A stretch of DNA of 64,000 bases from Meconema thalassinum (taxonomy: Eukaryota; Arthropoda; Insecta; Orthoptera; Tettigoniidae): contig OX336397.1 of NCBI GenBank assembly GCA_946902985.2, forward strand, positions 184,640,813-184,704,812, written 5' to 3'. Made by a program: the position numbers and the translations under genes. Under the pieces are notes generated by a model, which did no database searches, had not been told where the DNA came from, and saw only the letters and a list, made by a program, of their open reading frames with translations. The stretch's first letter is position 1; each line of letters opens with the position of its first letter. Below are positions 56,476 to 64,000 of the stretch, in pieces.

Positions 56476-57589
56476 GTTATTTTTACCCTACTTTCCATTT
56501 TTGCAAAAAAAAAGTAGACTAATGAGAACTGCACGGGCCAAAAGTTGTCAGTCTGTCTGTGTGTGAGTGCGTGTGTGTGTATCAAATCAAACACGACGAA
56601 GCCAAATTAAACGAAATTTGATAAAGAGGTAGCACTAGCAACGGACACCTCAGTATCATGTTTTATTTTGCCACCATCTTGACTGAAACGTAATGGCGAC
56701 CACCGAAATTTTAAAACCTATATCTAATTACGACTATCTGATCTTAACCATGTTTTGCAACAACATACCTTTATGTAGGAGTCGCCTTTCGACGAATTAC
56801 AAGGTCATCAACCTTATATTTCGAAGATGGCGGCCGTATATGTGTGAAAATCGCGCGTGTGAGTCTATATATCTGTCCACTCATATCAATTAAAACGCAA
56901 CGAAACCGAATTGAACGTAATTTCGTTTAGTGGTAGCACTAGCCAAGGACACCTCAGTGTCATGTCTTATATTGCCGCCATCCTGACGGAAACGTAATGG
57001 CAGCCTCTCAAATGTTCAAGCTTATATCAAGTTACGACTAAACCTAATCATCTGATCTCTACAAAATTTTGCAACAACATACTTTTATATAGGAAGCAAC
57101 CTTTGACCAGATTACAAGGTCATAAGCCAAATAGCTTGAATATGTCACCCGTGTATGTTTGCAAATCGAATGTGTGAGTGTGTATATCTGTCCCCCTATC
57201 AATTCAAACATGACAATACTGAATTGAACGGAATTGGGTACAGAGATTGCTCTAGCAAAGGGCACCTCAGTGTCATGTGATGCATCGGCACCCTCTTAAT
57301 GGAAACGTAATGGCAGCTTCCCAAATGTTCAAAGATTAAATATAATTACGACTGGCCTAATCATTCGATCTCTGCCAATTTTCACAAAAAAGTACCTTAA
57401 TGTGGGAAGTGTCTTTTGCCTAAACTACAAGGTCATCAGCCAAATTGTTTCAATATGGTGGACGTATGAATCATACACGTTTTAAGGGCTAACGGTTTCT
57501 TACGATTCAACAAGGCCTGGCCTCACCAAATCCGTTCATCGTACAGAGGGTGGTTTAAACTGTCCTAAATTTATATAATATAGCACGTT

Positions 57590-58290
57590 GTTATTCAACA
57601 AGTTACCACAACCAACATTCAATACTCCTTGAAAAGGACAATGACTATACCCATGCATTTATGAGAAAGTAGGCTATATGTTCTTTACTGAACATCTTGT
57701 TATATATTTGTATGCCAAAGGCTAAAGATCAACCCCAGCATAGCACAGATGGTGACTGAGCATACTATTGATACTTCAAAATCAATAACTCAGGATCCAA
57801 TTGCGCAGTTAACACGATATATTTTAAGAAGGTTAAAACATATTATATTCATCCCTTGCATTTGTCAGAGTACTTTCACTCTTCATGTAGCGCGCAGTCG
57901 CCATCTTGAATATATCAGACATTAATAAAACATGGCAATACTTTTTAGAATCACAATGACGAATCACAGCAAATATGTAGTCTCAACGAGAAGGCTCTCT
58001 CTAAAGAATGCGCAAGGTAAACAATTCCATGCATTCAAGATGGTGAATGGGTGTACTTTTCTAATGATCCAATCAATTCCTCTGGGTGCAAAAGAGGAAA
58101 ATAACGAAACTTAGTAAACGGAGAGTTTTTTTTATAAGATACAACTCTTAAAGTTAATCACAAATATAATCAAATAAACACCTTGATAAGGCCAAGGAGT
58201 TATAACTCTACCCATACAGAAAGTAAGCTATATGTTCTTTACTGAAAATCTTGTTATATCTCATATCTTTCACACTAAAGCTTTCTGAAC
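57590..58290. repeat. Tandem duplication of about 555 bp (second copy partial)
   Basis: GGCTATATGTTCTTTACTGAAC at about 57671 recurs at about 58226 with few changes, together with flanking CCTTGAAAAGGACAATG/CCTTGATAAGGCCAAGG blocks. Confidence 0.7.
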
Positions 58291-58639
58291 ACAAAATACT
58301 AATCATCATTTTGGTGTTAAATTGTAAAATAATGAATTGTGTTTGAAAAGAGATGAACCTTCCAGTGAGCCAATCAAAGAAGAATATGTCTTAATTGACT
58401 TCATAAAGAAAAGAGGTCGTCCATTGTGGCCGATCAAAAAACTTAAGGAAAACACAAAAAGAGTCACAAAATAAATTATATCTATTTTATCGCTTTTTGG
58501 ACAAATACATAGATTTTAGAAAATTCTTTACATTACGGTATACATACTTGGTACATGCATTACAGTTTTTTACTTTTGTGATAATATTCGCTGATGTGAC
58601 TAAACACCTTTTGAATGTCACCTCTTCAAGTATCGCGCA

Positions 58640-58720
58640 TGTTGCCATGGTAAATTGCTACTTGTTGCTATGGTTACTTGCTACTTGTTGCCATGGTAAC
58701 TTGCTACTTGTTGCAACTAG
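58640..58720. repeat. About 26-bp tandem repeat
   Basis: TTGCTACTTGTTGCCATGGT-like units, three copies. Confidence 0.8.
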
Positions 58721-58857
58721 CTATAGCAATTTTGTGGTCGCTAATTCCAGAAAGACCCCCAGCACAAAGCATATCCATGTTAAAAGTCCAGGATAGCACA
58801 CATCTCTCTTGAGTACATAGCGGTGTTGCGATATCACTTTTGTGTTCTTTGCTATTT

Positions 58858-58990
58858 TTAGCCTACTTTTCACATTTTGCAAAAATGAGGAAAAAGTAGA
58901 CTTATGAGATCGGGCAAATGTGTATCTGTCTGTCTGTCCTTCTGTCCGTCTGTCTGTCTGTCTGTCTGGCTGTGTGTGTGTCCCACCCCT
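58858..58990. repeat. Imperfect hairpin followed by a (TGTC)n microsatellite
   Basis: CTACTTTTCACATTTTGC pairs with the following AAAAATGAGGAAAAAGTAG. Then come TGTCTGTCTGTC repeats and CTATCAACTCCTAAACGGCT. A related hairpin (CTACTTTCCATTTTTGC / AAAAAAAAAGTAG) and TCTGTCTGTGTGTG lie at about 56486-56580, before another array. Confidence 0.7.
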
Positions 58991-59059
58991 ATCAACTCCT
59001 AAACGGCTGGAGCAATCGAAACAAAATTTGGTAGGAGTTAAGATCTATACCTGAATATC

Positions 59060-60125
59060 TCACGGCCATATTTGAAAATGATGTCAGTGCTACCAACTGC
59101 TAAAAAATCGCAATTGAAATTTGAACTCCATGTTGGATATCTTGGAAGGTATGAATGGGAGCTATTTCAAAATTGGCACACGTATAGATAATTATATTAC
59201 AGTTTAATTTCCAGGAGGCCATACATGACAGTGTTGCCAAAATTATTATAAGCCTGCTGATAGGTCAAATTTTTAAATGCATATAACTTCTACACTAACA
59301 ATTGGAATTCAACCAAATTTCGTATGTTGTATGTGTACATAACCAGATATGACTGAGCGTATTCTTAAGAATCATCAGGGCTGCCAATTGTTAATAAATG
59401 CTCTCAACTCCTTTTATCCAAATACCAATATATCAGTAAGTATGTAAGCCAATAGCTCTAAACTTTGCACACGTATAGTACCTGGCATTCTAGATTAATT
59501 TTGAGTAACTAATATACGTCAGTGCTGCCAATATGATTCTAAGCCTGCTCAAAGGACCAATTTTAAAATGCATGTAACTTCTATACTATCATTTGGATTT
59601 CTACCAAATTTCGTATGTGCTATGTGTACCATAACAGATATGACTATGCGTATTCTTAAGAGCAACCAGGGCTGCCAACTGTTAATATGTGCTGTCTCTA
59701 TTTTTGTTACCCTAATATCAATATATCAGAAAGTATGCAAGCCAATAGCTCTAAACTTTGCACACGTATACTACCTGGCATTCTAGATGAATTTGGAGTA
59801 ACTAATATACGTCAGTGCTGCCAACATGATTCTAAGCCTGCTGATAGGTCCAACTTTAAAATGCATGTAACTTCTATACTAACTAATGGATTTCATTCAA
59901 AATTGGCACAACAATAGATCATATTATTTCAGATTATTTCTGACCATTACATGCATGATATTGTTGCCAACATGATTTTACGCGCGCTATTAGATCCAAT
60001 GTTTAACTGCATGTAACGTCCATGCTATTCATTGGACTTCAACCAAATTTTGCATTCTGTACCTTAAGAGATGGAACTAAGAATATATTAAGTCACCAGG
60101 GCTGCCAACTGTAGTGCTCTATTAG
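59060..60125. repeat. Tandem array, about four units of 290-330 bp
   Basis: Units share AAAATGCATGTAACTTCTAT, CAACCAAATTTCGTATG, CAGGGCTGCCAACTGTTAA, ATAGCTCTAAACTTTGCACA and CGTCAGTGCTGCCAA. ORFs at 59568-59786 and 59687-59917 are inside it and are not genes. Confidence 0.85.
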
Positions 60126-62440
60126 GCTACATTATGCCAGGTATACTGTATTTCGAACTAATTAGAAATTTCTATATTAGCAACTTAATTTCGTCATTAT
60201 TCTAGATAGATCCATATAGATTAATCATTGGCATGAATCTTAAATTTTAAGAAAAGTGGGCTCTTTAGTTCGTCACGGAACTTCTTTTTTTTCATCTTGC
60301 CTATTTGCAGTCAGTGTTCATTGATTTGAATATGAAAGGTATTTGGGCAGAGGAGGTCGCAATGCTAACTGATGATAGGGACCATACTAGACGATAAAAG
60401 ACAGAGCAGTCTTAAATGAAAATGAATAAATGTCACAAAAATTAACATCCTAATACATAGAAAACATCAGGCATGATGCGGCAGATGACCATCTAGGCTG
60501 TGCTGCCTAAAATACCATAAATAAATCAATTTCGAGAACAGTACCATACCAAAGAAAATGCCCACAAAACGGTATGCACGATGGTACAGATTACCTCGAT
60601 GTTCCGCCTTCATAACAAAAATTACATAACATCCAGCCAATTCTGTCTGTACTAACAGAAATTAACTGATATTACAATGATTTCCCGAAGGAAAATTCGC
60701 ACACTTAAGGCAGAGGCCAAGTTTGCGTCTTTGTAGCCTCGTCAGAAATGCCACGGCACGGTCGCCTTAGTGAGTTAAATTGATTCAAATGTAGTGGCCA
60801 TGCTTGTGCGACATGGCGTCAAAGACGCAGAAGAGAGCGTTTTCTCGTCGCAGCCACAAAGATGTTCTGCGTAGTTTCTTATCGATGTGGCCATGCTAGC
60901 GCGACGCTGGGCGCATGGGCAAAGTCGCTCTAGCATGCTAGGCTCTGCGAGACTGACGCGCTCCATAATCAATAAATAACTAACTTAATTAACAAATCAA
61001 TGATTGAATGAATACATTAATAAATGAATGAACAAATCATATACGGTATTGCTACTTCAATGAAACTCTAGAAAACTCTAATAGATAGTTTTATAAACTA
61101 CGTGTGAATTTTATCGTACCTCGATGTACCTGCAAGTCTTTCTTCTATTGAGATTGCATTGTTAAATTTTTCTTTTCAATTCGTATCTTGAGATACACGC
61201 TCAGTTCATCATAAGAAGTTGAAAATTTAAAAATAATATGGCTTCGTGGGTCCATAGGGTCTTAAATAAAGTGTCAAACTGTCCACTTGTGTTTCTTTCC
61301 TCGTTGATCGGGTAAAAGTTGTATTTTATTTTCCTTTACTTATTTTGTAAGTGATGTGCAATGACTATAGCTAACAAAAACATATCATCTTCTTCATGGC
61401 CACGCCTCGATAGGATGAATGGGCGAAAAGTGACCCATTTGCTTGCGACATTAGATAATTCACAATATCTTCGCGTTGGGCCACAGCCTTCTTGAGTCTC
61501 AGTTCATGGTTCCATAAACAGAGGTATGAAATGTGCCTGGTAATTTTTGGGACTCTTCACGTGTACGTAGGTACTGATACTGGGCCCTCAGTTGTCTCGG
61601 GGTACGTATTGAAGCTACATACGTCAAGGATTGAATTGCCGGTCTACCAAGAATTTAAGGGTTGAAACGAGGCACATTCTGCAATCACAGAACTCTACTC
61701 CAAAAATAAATGTTGCAATTGATCCTAACCTAAGGCCACAACCACATCTTTTCCGCCCACAATTGCAAGTACGCACGTTATTAGCATTAGACAGATGCCA
61801 CACACACTGAAAATACACGGTAGACAACAACAACAACAACAACAACAATTCTGAAAATAATAACCAGTATCTAAATATAATTACATAACTCATCTATTGG
61901 CCTTAAAACTTCGCACTGAAAATATATTTCTTCTTCTTTCTTCGATTTCGGTCATCTATGGGACACATGAAATAAAATTCCCATGATTTAATCTCCTCTC
62001 CTAAATTTAGTTTATTTCCATTAGGCTAATTCTTCATCCCTCTTCTGTGTTCATTCCTTATTTAATCTGCCTAAACAGTTGAGCACTATATTGGTTTAAA
62101 AAAACGAATTTTGTAATCTCTTATCTAAATGTAAGCCTGGCTAGAATGTCTTGTTTTGTAATGTTAATTGCTGTTCAATCCTTTTTCACTTCGATGAAGC
62201 AACTAATTTGCATTTCGGGATTTTTGTCAGCATGGTCGAATATTAATATTTTCAATATTTCCGTTTCATTCGGATCAAGTGGTCTTCTCTTTCAGGGAAT
62301 ATTTGATAATTAAATATATTTATTAATATTATTTACTGGTGAAATAAATCGGAAATTAAGTGCCGAGTTTAACCAGTAGGCCATGTTCTGCTTACAAATA
62401 TTACTAACGTCAAATGATTTTAGATAATTATTTGATGTTT
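60126..62440. other. Intergenic, no supportable gene
   Basis: A locally GC-rich block at about 60770-60965 contains near-repeated TGGCCATGCT words (60797 and 60889) and may be a transposon end. A (CAA)n microsatellite lies at 61827-61850. Nothing else is recognised. Confidence 0.5.
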
Positions 62441-62444
62441 TAGC

Positions 62445-62481
62445 CATTTCCGGTGTTTGTGTGTGCGTACGGGACCTAGTC
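62445..62481. repeat. First copy of a 33-34-bp sequence also found in the LINE ORF at 63607
   Basis: ATTTCCGGTGTTTGTGTGTG then CGTACGGGACCTAGT occurs here and at 63607-63641, where it is coding. The sequences on either side differ. Confidence 0.9.
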
Positions 62482-63541
62482 TCTATTAATAAATTGTGCC
62501 AATGGTAGGAACAATAACAACATTAAAACTCAGCAATTTTTGTAGGTTTATGCCGTGTCTTAAGCGGGGATCCACCTAGGAGTAGCAAATAATACTATTT
62601 ATTGATGTGTAACATCTTTTCACTCGGTTGCTGGATATTTTTGTGGGAGTGATTTTGAAAAAAGGGACGGAAGTGCGTAAGACGCACTACCAGTTGGATC
62701 TCATCCCTCCTGGCTGCTTTAGCAGTGGTACCATGTCGAATGTTTATCACATACGGATTACTTTGTAACAGCAGAGTATCGAGAAGGCAGTGCGAGATTA
62801 GAAATATCAAGTAGGTAGTGAAGAAAAAGAATTCAGTCTCTGTTAACGTAACTTATTAGTTACTGGCATGAGAGTAATGAAACAGCCGAGTATCAAGAAT
62901 GGCAGGGCGAGAGTAGAAATATCTAGTAGGCAGTGAAGAAAAACAGAGAATCTTGGAATTGTTATGTATTATGAGAGTGTAACAAATAAAAAGATTTTTG
63001 GTGTGTTGATGAATGTCAAGGATAATAAAAACGGTAACAACTTCAAGGTAGGATAACATCATATGCGACTACTGTAAGGCTTGATGAATTTCAACCGCAG
63101 ACACCATATGAAGCAACAAGATCTCCCGTTATATGTTCTCAAATAAAGCAAGGAGTCTCTGTTTAACGTGTTCAGTTAATTCTTGGGGGGAGAGGGGTAT
63201 TGCTGTTCAATTTTATTAAGAGCAGAAAAGGAGATAGCAAATCATAGCACATGCTTCTTAGCTCATTTATGAACACCAGCAGCTTGTATAGAGGGACATT
63301 TCAAGCAAATTAATAGAACATTGCACAGGTTATTTTTACAGTGTGTTAACGTCAAAGAAAACAAAACTCATGTTGCTGGCATGGCTCCCTCATGCTATGA
63401 CGTAGCCGTTCCCATTTTATAAAAGGATATTTGCGAGGCAAAGAATACGTTGTATTCAATCACGGCCTCCTCGAATACCCAACTATAACACTAGTTACGC
63501 AGTGACAGTGGTGTTTCTCCCGAACTCTCAGGTGTGCTGAA
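62482..63541. other. Stretch upstream of the LINE ORF
   Basis: Contains two related units of about 110 bp (62767-62830 and 62880-62945; GTGAAGAAAAA, GGCAG, TAGAAATATC). The last part may be the 5' UTR of the LINE that starts at 63542. No other gene. Confidence 0.5.
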
Positions 63542-64000
63542 ATGGGTTGTTCTCTGGAGTGTTATCGCGCGAGGATCGGACTGTGGTATGTGAAGGGTAG
63601 TCGGGATTTCCGGTGTTTGTGTGTGCGTACGGGACCTAGTAACTTGTGGTTCATAGCTCTAGTGATAGCTGCGTTGCTAATTATTGGTGGAGTGGAAGTG
63701 AATCCAGGCCCTGTTACTCCAAATATGAATCAGGCAAATGATCCAGTAGCAGCTTTAAAGTGTTCGACGTGCAGTAAAACAATGAAGAACGGTATTCAGT
63801 GTAGACTATGTGAGAAATGGTTTCACTTCGGCTGTATTAAGGTCAAGAAGGAGGATTGTGATGTCGGGAATTGGCTTTGTAAAGTATGTGTTACACCGGA
63901 CTGTTTGAGGGTGCAAATCAAAGCAAGGGATCAAATAATACGGGAACTTAGAACAAAGCTTCGTGAATCAGAGGAAACGGTGAAGGATGTGACTGAACGG
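63542..64000 (+). CDS. LINE ORF start: hydrophobic leader, 2A-like peptide, PHD-like zinc finger (runs off the right edge)
   Basis: The ATG at 63542 is chosen because the frame is open for 153 codons to the window end. Residues about 33-47 are hydrophobic (LWFIALVIAALLII). They are followed directly by GGVEVNPGP, a 2A-like ribosome-skipping motif ending in the required NPGP. Next comes a PHD-like finger: CSTC, CRLCEKWFHFGC and CKVC, with His in the usual place. A basic/acidic helix-rich segment follows (IRELRTKLRESEETVKD), likely coiled coil. 2A-like peptides and PHD fingers are known from ORFs of arthropod and other animal non-LTR retrotransposons, which is the basis of the call. The RT is outside the window. 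Confidence 0.75.
   Translation, partial: MGCSLECYRARIGLWYVKGSRDFRCLCVRTGPSNLWFIALVIAALLIIGGVEVNPGPVTPNMNQANDPVAALKCSTCSKTMKNGIQCRLCEKWFHFGCIKVKKEDCDVGNWLCKVCVTPDCLRVQIKARDQIIRELRTKLRESEETVKDVTER

Larger units (their letters stand above)
54960..57480. repeat. Divergent repeat family, units of about 300 bp, four copies
   Basis: Units share GAGGTAGCACTAGCAAAGGA, CACCTCAGTGTCATGTTTTA, AAACGTAATGGC and ACTACAAGGTCATCAGCCAA. Copies lie at about 55020-55290, 56585-56830, 56885-57140 and 57200-57450. The last three are in tandem; the first is separated by 55300-56180. Some units start after a TGTGTGTGTGT-like run. Small ORFs inside (for example 55222-55437 and 56693-56893) repeat the same sequence and are not genes. 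Confidence 0.8.

Noticed and set aside
60775..60972. 65-residue minus-strand ORF in a GC-rich block
   Set aside because: The block has repeated TGGCCATGCT words like a transposon end, and the peptide is unrecognised.

Overview
This is a eukaryotic, almost certainly insect, window with no recognisable host gene. It is a nested stack of transposable elements and satellite-like arrays. Evidence for an insect: CCTAA/TTAGG-type repeats (the arthropod telomere motif), a DD34D mariner, several tRNA-headed SINEs, a Ty3/Gypsy element primed by initiator tRNA-Met, and LINE relics of types I associate with large polyneopteran genomes. The last point is from memory; no species is claimed.

Layout. 1-2511: right part of a hAT-like (ZMYM1/DUF4371-type) element, transposase on the minus strand, frameshifted. 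2968-18727: giant foldback element 'GF1', 15.8 kb, with inverted arms of 6.1 and 7.0 kb and a 6-bp target duplication. 18956-21800: a LINE relic, two tandem arrays and SINEs. 21991-50090: a Ty3/Gypsy retrotransposon with 1.87-kb LTRs. Its pol is split by a second giant foldback element, 'GF2' (26754-41433, 14.7 kb, palindromic almost end to end), and its 3' LTR is split by a 3.6-kb unclassified insertion carrying a LINE fragment. 51940-53266: a full-length mariner. 54960-60200: several families of divergent tandem repeats. 63542 to the end: the start of a LINE ORF with a 2A-like peptide and a PHD-like finger.

The candidate new system is the GF1/GF2 pair. They are different at most positions but share (i) identical outer termini AGTAGTGG...CCACTACT, (ii) 6-bp target duplications (TTTGCA and TCCCCT), (iii) a repeated subterminal cassette containing ATCTCGCGAACCAATCA, (iv) a cloverleaf-forming tRNA-Leu(UAA) gene in each arm, (v) FLYWCH-like zinc-finger genes with an unusual H-x-C end and a long acidic stretch, (vi) 11-12-bp minisatellites beside those genes, and (vii) CCTAA telomere-like repeats near the centre. 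I see no transposase, integrase or DNA polymerase in either. The termini and 6-bp duplication recall Polinton/Maverick elements, so they may be moved in trans by such an element, or may derive from a linear, hairpin-ended replicon integrated as a head-to-head dimer. Both are inferences.

Order of events readable from nesting: the Gypsy element inserted at ATAAA; GF2 then entered its RT codons so precisely that pol reads on across the insertion if GF2 plus one target copy is removed; separately the 3.6-kb element entered the 3' LTR.
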